This document shows positions 16,267 to 24,486 of a DNA stretch of 32,740 nucleotides, in pieces. Location of the stretch: the NCBI GenBank assembly GCA_900548315.1, contig URJU01000005.1, forward strand, positions 1 through 32,740. Reading direction: 5' to 3'. The stretch comes from an uncultured Coprococcus sp. GTDB taxonomy: Bacteria; Bacillota; Clostridia; Lachnospirales; Lachnospiraceae. The first letter of the stretch is position 1, and every line of letters starts with the position of its first letter. The position numbers and the translations under genes were made by a program. The notes beneath the pieces are model-generated. The model saw only the letters and a list, made by a program, of their open reading frames with translations, did no database searches and had not been told where the DNA came from.

Positions 16267-17487
16267 ATGAAGGTTAGTGAATCAGGTTATACTAAAGAAG
16301 AACTCTTAGAGATAGTAGATACATATCTGGCTGAGCAGTCCAGAAGATGGGATTTTATAGAAGAAAAGGGAGACGGTATGTATGTGTATTCCGAGAACGG
16401 CGACAGATACCTTGACTTCTTTGCTGGAATCGCAGTGAGCAGCGCGGGAAATGCCAACAAGAAGGTTGCGAAGGCGATAGCTGATCAGGCGGCGAATGTA
16501 ATACATGCTTCCAACTATGCTTATACGCTCCCTATGATACTTTTGGCAAAGAAGGTATGTGACACCATCGGCATGGAGAAGATCGTGTTTCAGAATTCTG
16601 GAACAGAGGCAAATGAGGCTATGATCAAGATGGCAAGAAAGTATGGAGTGGACAACTACGGACCGGAGAGATATCACATTGTGACAGCCAAGAACAGTTT
16701 CCACGGAAGAACATACGGTGCGCTGTCAGCAACAGGACAGCCCGACTCTGCATGCCATAAGGGATTTGCTCCGATGCTCCCAGGATTTACATATGCAGAG
16801 TACAACAATCTTGAGGATTTCAAGAGCAAGTGTGATGAGAATACAATTGGAATCATGGTTGAGCCTGTACAGGGAGAGGGCGGAGTATATCCAGCAGACC
16901 CTGAGTTTTTGAAAGGACTTCGTGAGTTCTGTGATGAGAAGGATATGCTGCTCATGTTTGACGAAGTTCAGACCGGATGGGGACGAACAGGTGACATCAT
17001 GGCATACATGACGTACGGAGTAAAGCCGGATATGGTTTCGATGGCGAAAGCTATCGGAGGAGGTATGCCTATCGGAGCAATGTGTACCAGTGCCAAGATT
17101 GCAAAGGCATTTACTCCTGGAGCGCATGGATCAACTTATGCAGCCAATCCGGTCTGCTGTGCAGCAGCAATGGCCGAGATAGATGAGATACTGGATAATA
17201 AGCTCTATGAGAATGCGAAGGAGGTCGGAGCATACTTCATGGAGAAACTCAAAGCACTTCCATGTGTCAAGGAGATCCGAGGTCTGGGACTTTTAATTGG
17301 AGTTGAATTTGAAAAGCCAATAGCATTTGAGGTAAAGCACAGGGCAGTTGAGAACAAGCTCCTCATAACGGCTGTAAGAGACAGCATCATAAGAATGGCA
17401 CCTCCACTTATAGCCACAAAGGAACATTGTGATGAGGCGATAAAGCTTTTGAGGAAGTCAGTTGAGGAGGCTCTGCAGGAGCAGTAG
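16267..17487 (+). CDS. argD: Class III aminotransferase, probably acetylornithine aminotransferase
   Basis: This PLP-dependent aminotransferase of 406 residues most resembles ArgD, which converts N-acetylglutamate semialdehyde to N-acetylornithine in arginine synthesis. Motifs include FFAGIAVSSAGN, NSGTEANEAMIKMAR, SFHGRTYGALSATGQ, EPVQGEGGVYPA, MFDEVQTGWGRTG and the PLP lysine K261 in SMAKAIGGGMPIG, then HGSTYAANPV. No other arginine gene is nearby, so related ornithine, lysine or GABA aminotransferases cannot be excluded. ATG 16267 follows AAAGGAG; a longer frame running back into the ABC gene is not real coding sequence. queF begins 22 bp downstream. Confidence 0.82.
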   Translation: MKVSESGYTKEELLEIVDTYLAEQSRRWDFIEEKGDGMYVYSENGDRYLDFFAGIAVSSAGNANKKVAKAIADQAANVIHASNYAYTLPMILLAKKVCDTIGMEKIVFQNSGTEANEAMIKMARKYGVDNYGPERYHIVTAKNSFHGRTYGALSATGQPDSACHKGFAPMLPGFTYAEYNNLEDFKSKCDENTIGIMVEPVQGEGGVYPADPEFLKGLREFCDEKDMLLMFDEVQTGWGRTGDIMAYMTYGVKPDMVSMAKAIGGGMPIGAMCTSAKIAKAFTPGAHGSTYAANPVCCAAAMAEIDEILDNKLYENAKEVGAYFMEKLKALPCVKEIRGLGLLIGVEFEKPIAFEVKHRAVENKLLITAVRDSIIRMAPPLIATKEHCDEAIKLLRKSVEEALQEQ

Positions 17488-17509
17488 ACAGAGAATACAG
17501 GAGATTGCA

Positions 17510-18004
17510 ATGGGAAGAGAAAAAGAAGAGATGGATGGAGTTACCCTCCTTGGAAATAAAAACGTAAAATACAGCATGGATTATGCACCGGAGATGCTCC
17601 AGACATTTGTTAACAAGCACCCGGACAATGATTATTTCGTCAAGTTTAATTGTCCGGAGTTTACAAGTCTCTGTCCTATTACAGGACAGCCGGATTTTGC
17701 AACAGTATATATATCATATGTACCTGGAGAAAAGATGGTAGAGAGCAAGTCGCTCAAGCTATATCTTTTCAGTTTCAGAAATCACGGAGATTTCCATGAG
17801 GACTGTATGAATATAATCATGAAGGATCTCATAAAGCTTATGGATCCAAAGTATATCGAGGTATGGGGCAAGTTCACACCTAGAGGCGGAATATCCATAG
17901 ACCCATACTGCAACTATGGAAGACCTGGAACAAAGTGGGAGGAGGTAGCCTGGAACCGTCTGGCAAACCACGACCTCTACCCAGAGAAAGTAGACAACAG
18001 ATAG
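17510..18004 (+). CDS. queF: NADPH-dependent preQ0 reductase QueF
   Basis: QueF reduces the nitrile of 7-cyano-7-deazaguanine (preQ0) to the aminomethyl group of preQ1 in queuosine synthesis. The short 164-residue unimodular form is encoded. Cys55 (SLCPITGQPDF) is the thioimide-forming nucleophile, Asp62 follows, and the QueF motif ESKSLKLY sits at 78-85. This numbering equals that of the Bacillus enzyme, which supports ATG 17510 (AGGAG upstream) over the earlier in-frame codon. It lies between argD and folC with tight spacing, 10 bp before folC, so the genes are probably one transcript. Other queuosine genes are not in the window. Confidence 0.95.
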   Translation: MGREKEEMDGVTLLGNKNVKYSMDYAPEMLQTFVNKHPDNDYFVKFNCPEFTSLCPITGQPDFATVYISYVPGEKMVESKSLKLYLFSFRNHGDFHEDCMNIIMKDLIKLMDPKYIEVWGKFTPRGGISIDPYCNYGRPGTKWEEVAWNRLANHDLYPEKVDNR

Positions 18005-18014
18005 GAGAATCATT

Positions 18015-19343
18015 GTGGCGGATTACAGAGAGACTGTGGATTATATATTGAGCATTCCGCTTTTTGCACAGAAGATTGGCAAGGAAAACCTTTCCAGTCT
18101 TTTGTGCCGTTTAGGGAACCCTGAGAGATCGATACCGGCTGTGCACGTTGCGGGAACCAATGGGAAGGGATCGACATGCAGGGCACTCGCCCAAATGCTC
18201 ACTGATAAAGGATATAAGGTAGGTCTGTTCATATCACCGCATCTGGTGACTATAAACGAGAGAATACAGATAGATGGTGTAAATATATCGGATGACGATT
18301 TTGTGTGGGCATTTGAGACTGTGAAGGCACAGTTTACGCAGCATCCATCATTCTTTGAGGTGATGTTTGCCATGGCGGCGGTGTATTTTCAAAAGCAGGG
18401 ATGTGATTTTGCAGTTTATGAGACTGGAATGGGGGGAAGACTTGATGCCACAAATGTCCTCATGCCGGAGATTACGATAATAACCTCCGTTGGGATGGAT
18501 CATATGGAGTATCTTGGGGATACGATAGAGAAGATTGCTGCGGAGAAGGCAGGGATCATAAAAGCGGGGATCCCAATTATATATTTCAGACGAGATGAGG
18601 CAGCTGCGAAGGTTATAGAAGATACTGCCAGAGAGCATGGATCGCCGATAATTACGGTCGAAAAACAAGATTATATAATAAATCATTTGGGGAACAAAAC
18701 CATTGATTTTTCATTGTATAGTCGGTATTATAGTTATTGCAATTTGGTTATACAAAAGACATCGCTATATCAGGTGGAGAATGTAAGCCTTGCAATAGCT
18801 GCGTTTTATATACTAATGAAAGCCAGAAATATGTCGGATCATGACATAGAAGATGGCATAAGGTCATCACTTCTCAGGTTTTTCTGGGAGGGACGGATGG
18901 AGGAGATCGCACCGCATATATATGTGGATGGTGCTCATAATGTTGAGGCTATAGGCGCATATATAGATACCATGAGGGCATTTCACCAAGATGACCGAAA
19001 GATACTTGTATTTGCAGCTGTCAAGGACAAAGAGTATGGATCAATGATAAGCATGCTGTCCAAGCAGCTGAGATGGGACAGGATAATAGTCACCAGCGTG
19101 GATGGCAGCAGGAAAGCGGATGCTGCAAGGCTTGCCCAGATTTTTTCGGAGAACACGGATGTACCGGTTCTGGTAAGCGATGTGATAGATGAGGCTATGG
19201 ATATGGCTGTGGCACTTATGACAGAGATGGAACACGCCGATGGTTTGGATGGCGTACAACCTGACATAGATATATACTGTGTGGGATCATTGTATCTGGT
19301 CGGCGGTGTCAAGAGATGGAGGAATGGACATGATCAATTTTGA
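18015..19343 (+). CDS. folC: Folylpolyglutamate synthase / dihydrofolate synthase FolC
   Basis: FolC adds glutamate to dihydropteroate and/or extends the polyglutamate tail of folates using ATP. Family motifs are HVAGTNGKGST (loop at 47-53), FISPHLVTINERIQ, YETGMGGRLDATNV, VGMDHMEYLG, EKAGIIKAG and DGAHNVEA in the C-terminal domain. The 442 residues are normal. The start is GTG 18015, supported by TAGGAG seven bases upstream. Its 3' end overlaps the start of a small gene by 14 bases. Whether it also has dihydrofolate synthase activity cannot be read from sequence. Confidence 0.95.
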   Translation: MADYRETVDYILSIPLFAQKIGKENLSSLLCRLGNPERSIPAVHVAGTNGKGSTCRALAQMLTDKGYKVGLFISPHLVTINERIQIDGVNISDDDFVWAFETVKAQFTQHPSFFEVMFAMAAVYFQKQGCDFAVYETGMGGRLDATNVLMPEITIITSVGMDHMEYLGDTIEKIAAEKAGIIKAGIPIIYFRRDEAAAKVIEDTAREHGSPIITVEKQDYIINHLGNKTIDFSLYSRYYSYCNLVIQKTSLYQVENVSLAIAAFYILMKARNMSDHDIEDGIRSSLLRFFWEGRMEEIAPHIYVDGAHNVEAIGAYIDTMRAFHQDDRKILVFAAVKDKEYGSMISMLSKQLRWDRIIVTSVDGSRKADAARLAQIFSENTDVPVLVSDVIDEAMDMAVALMTEMEHADGLDGVQPDIDIYCVGSLYLVGGVKRWRNGHDQF

Positions 19344-19476
19344 TGAAGAGATAAAGAGATTCAAGCCTGCACTTGAGCTTGATCAGGCGGAAGATGCCAT
19401 ATATAACAATGACCTTAAGGATATAATGGACATCATGCAGGAGATGATGAGAGTGGCTAAGGAAACAGAGAAATAA
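19330..19476 (+). CDS. Small acidic helical protein of unknown function
   Basis: This frame encodes 48 residues beginning MINFDEEIKRFKPALELD and ending MMRVAKETEK. The composition is amphipathic and acidic, probably two short helices, with a Met-rich stretch IMDIMQEMMRV. ATG 19330 is chosen because GGAGG lies seven bases upstream; the ATG at 19324 would be one base from that site. The start is inside the last codons of folC (14-nt overlap), so translation is probably coupled. I do not recognise a family, and no membrane segment or metal motif is visible. Confidence 0.7.
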   Translation: MINFDEEIKRFKPALELDQAEDAIYNNDLKDIMDIMQEMMRVAKETEK

Positions 19477-19560
19477 GAGGTAATACATAGAAGATTGCAC
19501 ATACGGTAGTGATAGAATATGGATCAAGTATTTAGTATTACCAGATCGGGAGATTATGTT

Positions 19561-21165
19561 ATGGCAGATGTACTTAACTGTAAGCACTGCGGAGGCGCAA
19601 TAGCCGTCACGGGATATTGCACCAGATGTGGGCTTAAGATAGATTATGTGAATAAAGCACTCAACTCGTCCAAGTACTATTACAATATAGGACTGGATAA
19701 GGCGAGGGTCAGGGACATGACAGGAGCTGAGGAGGCTCTGAAACTTGCCCTTAAATATGACAAGATGAATATAGATGCAAGAAATCTTCTTGGTCTTGTA
19801 TATTATGAGACAGGAGAGATCGTTCAGGCACTCAGCCACTGGGTCGTTAGTGTAAATTATTTTGACGGCAAGAATGTGGCAAAGCGGTATATAAAAGAGA
19901 TAAAGTCCAATCCCCACAGGCTTGAGGCAGTTAACAATGTGACAAGAAAGTATAATCAGGCACTTGTATATGCAAAGCAGGGAAGCAAGGATCTGGCGTT
20001 TATACAGCTGAGAAAAGTGCTCTCGGATAATTCCAGATTTATACAGGGATATCTTCTGCTTGCACTTCTCTTTATAGATGAGGGAAGGGATGACAAGGCG
20101 AGAAAGGCACTTAAGAGGGTTATAAAGATCGACAGGACAAATCCTGTGGCGGTCAGATACTTCAACGAGCTGGGACATACCGATGAGGAGATAATGAATT
20201 TTAGAGATTATCCACAGGAAGATTATGATGTGGATGCTCTGTTTGTGGACGACCAGAAAAAGCTTATAGCAGGAAACAGTGAGATTGATTTTGATGGAGA
20301 TCCAGTTCCGGTTGGAAGATATAAGGACATAAATTTCTACAAATACTCCATTGCATATATCATAGCGGGAGTTGTGCTTGGTCTTGCTGCAATGTGGACG
20401 CTGATCATCCCGAACAGGGATAAGGCGGCAGACAATTCTCAGAGAGATCTGCAGATAACGTTCAGTCAGGAGATATCAGACAAGAATGTGACCATATCGG
20501 ATCTGCAGCATCAGGTGGACTCAGTGACTACAAAACTACAGAATGCTGAGTCAGAGACAAAGTCCTTGCAGAGTCAGATTGCAAAGTATGGAGATTATGC
20601 ATCACAGGTATTATCTGATGACAATAAGGCGAGGGTGCAGTCGGCTATATCAAAGTACGAAAATATGTCTTATGAGTCAGCGATAGAAGACCTGAACAGG
20701 GTACTTCAGGATACCCCGAACAGTGATGTGGCACTCTATTATAAGGGAATGTGTTACCTCAAGCTTTCAGATGATAACAATGCGACGTTGGTATTTAACC
20801 AGCTTGTGAAGAATTGCCCAAATTCTGTATATTATTCATATGCGTGCGAGCATGCGGATGATGACGCGATACAGGCTGGCAAGGAAAAGGCGGCAAAACA
20901 GACGACTACGGCTGCAGACGGCACGGCAGCGGCAAATTCCACGGATCAGAGCAGCGGTGATACCACAGGAAATGATACAGCTGACAGTGGCGATGGAGTG
21001 GAAGACAGCACATATGGTACAGACACATCAGATGGTACAGACACATCAGACGGCACAGACACATCAGATGGCACAGACACATCAGACGGCACAGACACGT
21101 CAGACGGCACAGACACGTCAGACGGCACAGACATAGCAGATGGAGCTGACACGTCAGTTCAGTGA
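19561..21165 (+). CDS. Zinc-ribbon / TPR single-pass membrane protein with Asp-Thr-Ser repeat tail
   Basis: This 534-residue protein has no named function that I recognise. It begins with a zinc ribbon (C7-x2-C10-x9-C20-x2-C23), followed by TPR-like helices to about residue 215 on the cytoplasmic side. A single membrane helix lies near 262-283 (IAYIIAGVVLGLAAMWTLII). Outside the membrane there is a coiled coil (about 295-345, heptads such as ISDLQHQVDSVTTKLQNAES), a second TPR-like block (about 360-435) and a disordered tail of about 90 residues dominated by DTSDGT repeats. ATG 19561 is chosen because GGGAG lies eight bases upstream; ATG 19519 has no ribosome site. The layout suggests a scaffold spanning the membrane, which is inference only. 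Confidence 0.82.
   Translation: MADVLNCKHCGGAIAVTGYCTRCGLKIDYVNKALNSSKYYYNIGLDKARVRDMTGAEEALKLALKYDKMNIDARNLLGLVYYETGEIVQALSHWVVSVNYFDGKNVAKRYIKEIKSNPHRLEAVNNVTRKYNQALVYAKQGSKDLAFIQLRKVLSDNSRFIQGYLLLALLFIDEGRDDKARKALKRVIKIDRTNPVAVRYFNELGHTDEEIMNFRDYPQEDYDVDALFVDDQKKLIAGNSEIDFDGDPVPVGRYKDINFYKYSIAYIIAGVVLGLAAMWTLIIPNRDKAADNSQRDLQITFSQEISDKNVTISDLQHQVDSVTTKLQNAESETKSLQSQIAKYGDYASQVLSDDNKARVQSAISKYENMSYESAIEDLNRVLQDTPNSDVALYYKGMCYLKLSDDNNATLVFNQLVKNCPNSVYYSYACEHADDDAIQAGKEKAAKQTTTAADGTAAANSTDQSSGDTTGNDTADSGDGVEDSTYGTDTSDGTDTSDGTDTSDGTDTSDGTDTSDGTDTSDGTDIADGADTSVQ
21022..21147 (+). repeat. 18-bp tandem repeat encoding DTSDGT
   Basis: Six near-identical 18-bp units (consensus GACACATCAGAYGGYACA) run from 21022 to 21129. 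A degenerate seventh unit (DIADGA) ends at 21147, and a partial unit precedes the stop. Units differ only at synonymous third positions, which points to slippage expansion kept in frame by protein-level constraint. Confidence 0.95.
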
Positions 21166-21190
21166 CACGATAATATTTTATGATTATAGA

Positions 21191-21241
21191 GATACAAAAG
21201 AAGTTGAGATAGGATATGGACTTCTTTTGTATCTTTTTTTT
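21191..21241 (+). terminator. Rho-independent terminator before spoIIAA
   Basis: GATACAAAAGAAGT (21191-21204) pairs perfectly with 21220-21233 around a 15-nt loop and is followed by eight consecutive T. It separates the zinc-ribbon/TPR gene from the sporulation operon. Confidence 0.93.
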
Positions 21242-21290
21242 GTGCGGGCAACAACCCAAAGTTTATTTAGTTGTTATAGGAGGAGTATGG

Positions 21291-21605
21291 ATGAATATTT
21301 ATGAAAAAATTGGGGATACTGTCATAGTGTATATGCCCTCAGAGGTTGATGATTACGTTGCCGGAAAGATCACAGAGGCGACAGATGAGGTGTTTGATAA
21401 ACAGGAGATAAAGCACGTTGTGTTTGATTTTAGTACGACAACATTCATGGACAGTTCAGGCATCGGGATAATAACGAGAAGATTTAGACAGGTATATGCC
21501 AGGGGAGGCAGTGTGGGGGTGATAAACGTAAATGACAGGATAGACAGGATACTGCTCATGTCAGGGATATACAGGATAGCAGAAAAATTAAAACAAAGAG
21601 AGTAA
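21291..21605 (+). CDS. spoIIAA: Anti-sigma F factor antagonist SpoIIAA
   Basis: SpoIIAA is the STAS-domain anti-anti-sigma factor. When dephosphorylated by SpoIIE it displaces sigma F from SpoIIAB in the forespore. The 104-residue product carries the phosphorylation motif FMDSSGIGII, with Ser55 aligning with Ser58 of Bacillus SpoIIAA. ATG 21291 follows TAGGAGGAG; an in-frame upstream ATG lies in the terminator and is rejected. It starts the spoIIAA-spoIIAB-sigF operon, 50 bp after the terminator tail. A clear sigma-H or Spo0A site is not visible in that short interval. Confidence 0.94.
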   Translation: MNIYEKIGDTVIVYMPSEVDDYVAGKITEATDEVFDKQEIKHVVFDFSTTTFMDSSGIGIITRRFRQVYARGGSVGVINVNDRIDRILLMSGIYRIAEKLKQRE

Positions 21606-21622
21606 ACAAGGAGAATAAAAGT

Positions 21623-22060
21623 ATGGACAAGAACAGATTAGTCATGGAATTTGGCAGTGATGCGAGAAACGAGTCGGTTGCAAGGGTGGTGGTTGCAGCG
21701 ATGATGACAAGGATAAACCCCACTTTGTGTGAGGTGGAGGATGTAAAAACGGCTGTATCTGAAGCAGTGACAAATTCCATAGTTCATGGATACAGTTCAG
21801 GGGAAGGGGTTATAACCATTGATACATACACAGAGGGCAGAACTATATACATAACGATAAAAGATGAGGGATGTGGTATTGAAAATGTTGACCGGGCTAT
21901 GACGCCAATGTACACATCTGTGACAGACGGGAGTCGTTCGGGAATGGGGTTTTCATTTATGGAGGCCTTTATGGATGAACTGGAGGTCACATCAACCGTA
22001 GGAGAGGGAACTGTAGTAAAAATGAAAAAGGTGATTGGAAATAGTCAGGAGATGTATTGA
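21623..22060 (+). CDS. spoIIAB: Anti-sigma F factor / serine kinase SpoIIAB
   Basis: SpoIIAB is a GHKL-fold protein that binds and inactivates sigma F and phosphorylates SpoIIAA using ATP. The N box SEAVTNSIVHGY (around residue 46-57), the G1 box DEGCGI and the glycine-rich lid RSGMGFSFME are present. The 145 residues match the family. It follows spoIIAA by 17 bp with an AAGGAG ribosome site, and its TGA overlaps the ATG of sigF by one base, consistent with coupled stoichiometric production of sigma factor and inhibitor. Confidence 0.96.
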   Translation: MDKNRLVMEFGSDARNESVARVVVAAMMTRINPTLCEVEDVKTAVSEAVTNSIVHGYSSGEGVITIDTYTEGRTIYITIKDEGCGIENVDRAMTPMYTSVTDGSRSGMGFSFMEAFMDELEVTSTVGEGTVVKMKKVIGNSQEMY

Positions 22061-22734
22061 TGACAGATAATCTTCAGCTGCTCAGACTGGCAAAAGAGGG
22101 GGACATGACGGCAAGAAACAGGCTGATAACTGAGAATATGGGACTTGTTGTAAGTGTTGCAAAGCGATACATAGGGAGAGGACAGGATCTGGAGGATCTT
22201 GTCCAGATAGGACTTATAGGGCTTATAAAGGCTGTGGACAGATTTGATATATCATATGATGTTATGTTCTCCACTTATTCAGTCCCACTCATACAGGGGG
22301 AGATAAGGAGATTTCTTAGGGATGACGGTATTGTAAAAGTCAGCAGGAATCTCAAGACTATACACTATAAAGCAGAGAAATTCAGACAGGAATTTCAGCG
22401 TACAAATGGCAGGGAGCCAACAGTGGAGGAGATATGTGAGCAGACAGGGAGTACTCTGGAGGATCTGGTCATGGCTATGGAATCTGCGGCAGAGATATCG
22501 GATATCGATGATATGGGGGAGCTGCAAAATAGCCGCAGGGAGGAGGATATAGTGGTGGAGAAACTGTACGTAAAACAATTGTTAGACACTCTGTCAGATA
22601 AGGAAAAAAAGTTGATAACACTCAGATATTTTAGGGAGAAGACACAGGGAGAAACGGGGAGGATACTTGGAATGAGCCAGGTGCAGGTGAGCAGGCTGGA
22701 AAAAAAGATACTCAGAAATCTGCAAAATGTATAA
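22060..22734 (+). CDS. sigF: RNA polymerase sigma-F factor (SpoIIAC)
   Basis: Sigma F directs the first forespore-specific transcription programme. Region 2 (NRLITENMGLVVSVAKRY, EDLVQIGLIGLIKAVDRFD, FSTYSVPLIQGEIRRFLRD), region 3 (REPTVEEICEQTG) and region 4 with its helix-turn-helix (QGETGRILGMSQVQVSRLEKK) are all visible in 224 residues. Sigma F and sigma G are similar, but the position directly after spoIIAB identifies sigma F. ATG 22060 overlaps the spoIIAB stop (TGATG); the TTG one codon earlier is less likely. Confidence 0.95.
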   Translation: MTDNLQLLRLAKEGDMTARNRLITENMGLVVSVAKRYIGRGQDLEDLVQIGLIGLIKAVDRFDISYDVMFSTYSVPLIQGEIRRFLRDDGIVKVSRNLKTIHYKAEKFRQEFQRTNGREPTVEEICEQTGSTLEDLVMAMESAAEISDIDDMGELQNSRREEDIVVEKLYVKQLLDTLSDKEKKLITLRYFREKTQGETGRILGMSQVQVSRLEKKILRNLQNV

Positions 22735-22748
22735 CTAAAAATAAAATA

Positions 22749-22779
22749 GGAATAAATTGGAATAATATCAGCCGTACAC
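22749..22779 (+). promoter_or_regulatory. Candidate forespore (sigma-F/G-like) promoter before spoVAA
   Basis: GGAATA (22749-22754), an 18-bp spacer and CGTACAC (22773-22779) partly resemble the TGAATA / CATACTA pattern used by sigma G. The -35 is a 5/6 match and the -10 only about 4/7. The placement between sigF and the spoVA genes fits known regulation, but the match is weak. Confidence 0.25.
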
Positions 22780-22824
22780 ATGGACAGACTATTCTTAGAG
22801 GAAAAAGAACAGGAGTTGAAGTGT

Positions 22825-23448
22825 ATGGCTGATCGTGTGTATATAAAACTTTCAGAGAGCTGTCTGGCTGATAAGAAAAAGGTCAGGATAAAGGATGTTG
22901 CAGTGGTGGTGAGCGATAATCCCGATGCAAAAAACGGAATAGAGAAGATTGAACTCATGAGTTTTTCTGGTACAAAGGAACAGAAGGTTGTGTCTGTCAT
23001 GTACATTATAGAACTCATACAGCAGAGCTTTCCAGAATGCCAGATTGAGTCACTGGGGGCAACGGATGTAGTGGTGTATTACAGAACCTATGACACCAGT
23101 GACAACATAAAACAGATATTGAAGTTTGTCTTAATATGTATGATAGCTTTTTTCGGAGCAGGTTTTTCTATTATGTCATATAACTCGGATGTAAATATGG
23201 TCGGACAGCTTGATGTGATGGAAAATATATTTGTGGGCAAGGCCAGGGAGGCATATCCTGTGGCTGGAATAGCATACTCGCTGGGACTATTCATAGGAAT
23301 CATCATATTCTTCAATCACGGTGTAAAAAAGAAATTTACGGATGACCCTACGCCCCTTCAGGTGCAGATGCGACAGTATGAGCAGGAGGTCAATCAAACA
23401 GTCATAACAGATGCAGAGAGAAAGAAGGCGTGCAGAGATGCTGATTAG
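22825..23448 (+). CDS. spoVAA: Stage V sporulation protein AA
   Basis: SpoVAA is a membrane component of the forespore channel complex that imports dipicolinic acid and releases it at germination. The product has 207 residues: a soluble N-terminal half starting MADRVYIKLSESC, which aligns with the start of Bacillus SpoVAA, then two hydrophobic segments (ILKFVLICMIAFFGAGFSIM and AYSLGLFIGIIIFF). ATG 22825 has AGGAG nine bases upstream; the frame extends upstream to 22780 but that start lacks a ribosome site. It overlaps spoVAB by 11 bases and follows sigF by 90 bp. Confidence 0.9.
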   Translation: MADRVYIKLSESCLADKKKVRIKDVAVVVSDNPDAKNGIEKIELMSFSGTKEQKVVSVMYIIELIQQSFPECQIESLGATDVVVYYRTYDTSDNIKQILKFVLICMIAFFGAGFSIMSYNSDVNMVGQLDVMENIFVGKAREAYPVAGIAYSLGLFIGIIIFFNHGVKKKFTDDPTPLQVQMRQYEQEVNQTVITDAERKKACRDAD

Positions 23449-23854
23449 ATATGTATTGATGGCGCTGGCATGTTTTGCAAGCGGCATAGCCATATCAGGT
23501 GGTTATTTTGCGTTTATATCTCTCATAGGAATATTTCCGAAACTGTTGGAGAAGATTAAGGGAGCGCGGCACTACATGCTGATAGAGAGTCTTCTGGCAT
23601 TTGGAGCGGCCCTTGCAAATGCAGTTTATCTGTTTGACATACCTGTGAGGGTAACTTGGCTTGGTTATTCGGTTGTGTGTCTGTTTGGAGGCATATTTGT
23701 GGGATGTCTTGCCGGGGCACTCACTGAGGTTTTAAATGTCATCCCCATAGCGGCGAGACGTTTCAGTGTGAGGAGAAATATGCCGTATGTCATATACGCA
23801 TTGGCAGCAGGAAAGCTGATAGGCTCACTCATCAGCGTGGCAGCAGGCATGTGA
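23438..23854 (+). CDS. spoVAB: Stage V sporulation protein AB
   Basis: This is an integral membrane protein of 138 residues with four hydrophobic segments, matching Bacillus SpoVAB in size (about 141) and in position between spoVAA and spoVAC. It is a subunit of the spore dipicolinic-acid channel. ATG 23438 lies inside the end of spoVAA (11-bp overlap, AGAAGG upstream), so translation is coupled. The segment GGIFVGCLAGALTEVLNVIPI is the most conserved-looking part. Confidence 0.9.
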   Translation: MLIRYVLMALACFASGIAISGGYFAFISLIGIFPKLLEKIKGARHYMLIESLLAFGAALANAVYLFDIPVRVTWLGYSVVCLFGGIFVGCLAGALTEVLNVIPIAARRFSVRRNMPYVIYALAAGKLIGSLISVAAGM

Positions 23855-23917
23855 TGTAAGTGGTGAGAATATAAATCAGGGTAAGTAAAGTGAAGTTAAT
23901 GGGAAGGAGTTTTAACT

Positions 23918-24367
23918 ATGAAATTTGAACCAAAAGAGAGCGACTACAATGAATATGTGGAGAATGTGACGCCGACATCCAGTGTGCCGAGAAATTGTCT
24001 GTGGGCATTTCTTGTGGGGGGTGTTATATGTACAGTTGGACAGATAATATTTAATATTTTAAGGAATTTTGATGTGAAGGAAGATGAGGCTTATGCTTAC
24101 GTCTCACTCATATTGGTGCTTGCCAGTGTTATACTGACCAGCCTTAATCTATACAAGAAGATAGCGAAGTTTGGTGGTGCTGGAGCACTTGTCCCTATCA
24201 CGGGATTTGCAAATGGTGTGTGCGCACCTATTGTGGAGTTTCAGACGGAAGGCGAGGTGTTTGGAAAGGGTGTGAAGGCATTCACGATAGCAGGACCTGT
24301 CATATTGTATGGAATATTTACCAGCTGGCTGCTTGGAATAATATACTGGATAGTTTCAATATGGTAG
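23918..24367 (+). CDS. spoVAC: Stage V sporulation protein AC
   Basis: SpoVAC is thought to be the mechanosensitive pore of the dipicolinic-acid channel in the inner spore membrane. The 149-residue product has four hydrophobic segments and the family motif FGGAGALVPITGFANGVC, followed by EGEVFGKGVKAFTIAGPVI. ATG 23918 is preceded by AAGGAG. In most spore formers spoVAD follows at once; here 4 kb containing three other genes intervene. Confidence 0.95.
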   Translation: MKFEPKESDYNEYVENVTPTSSVPRNCLWAFLVGGVICTVGQIIFNILRNFDVKEDEAYAYVSLILVLASVILTSLNLYKKIAKFGGAGALVPITGFANGVCAPIVEFQTEGEVFGKGVKAFTIAGPVILYGIFTSWLLGIIYWIVSIW

Positions 24368-24415
24368 ATTTGTACGGTAAAAAAATTAAAAAAAATGCTT
24401 TTTACTAAAGAGCAG

Positions 24416-24443
24416 TTGACTTTGAAAAAAAAAACAACATAAT
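24416..24443 (+). promoter_or_regulatory. Sigma-A-like promoter for the DUF3783-vanW pair
   Basis: TTGACT (24416-24421), a 16-bp A-rich spacer and CATAAT (24438-24443) lie about 43 bp before the DUF3783 start. This would make the two following genes independent of forespore expression. Confidence 0.55.
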
Positions 24444-24486
24444 GAGTTATAGGCAAAAGAAGAAATGTTGTGAGGAAAAATGTTGT

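Noticed and set aside
19309..20178. 289-codon minus-strand frame over the TPR gene
   Set aside because: Shadow frame with no motif, overlapping three plus-strand genes.
21211..21217. AGGATAT matching the sigma-H -35 consensus before spoIIAA
   Set aside because: It lies in the loop of the terminator and no GAAT -10 occurs at the right distance.
20906..21259. Long minus-strand and frame-shifted frames over the DTSDGT repeats
   Set aside because: They are by-products of the 18-bp periodicity; there are no ribosome sites, and the forward gene has zinc-ribbon and TPR features.
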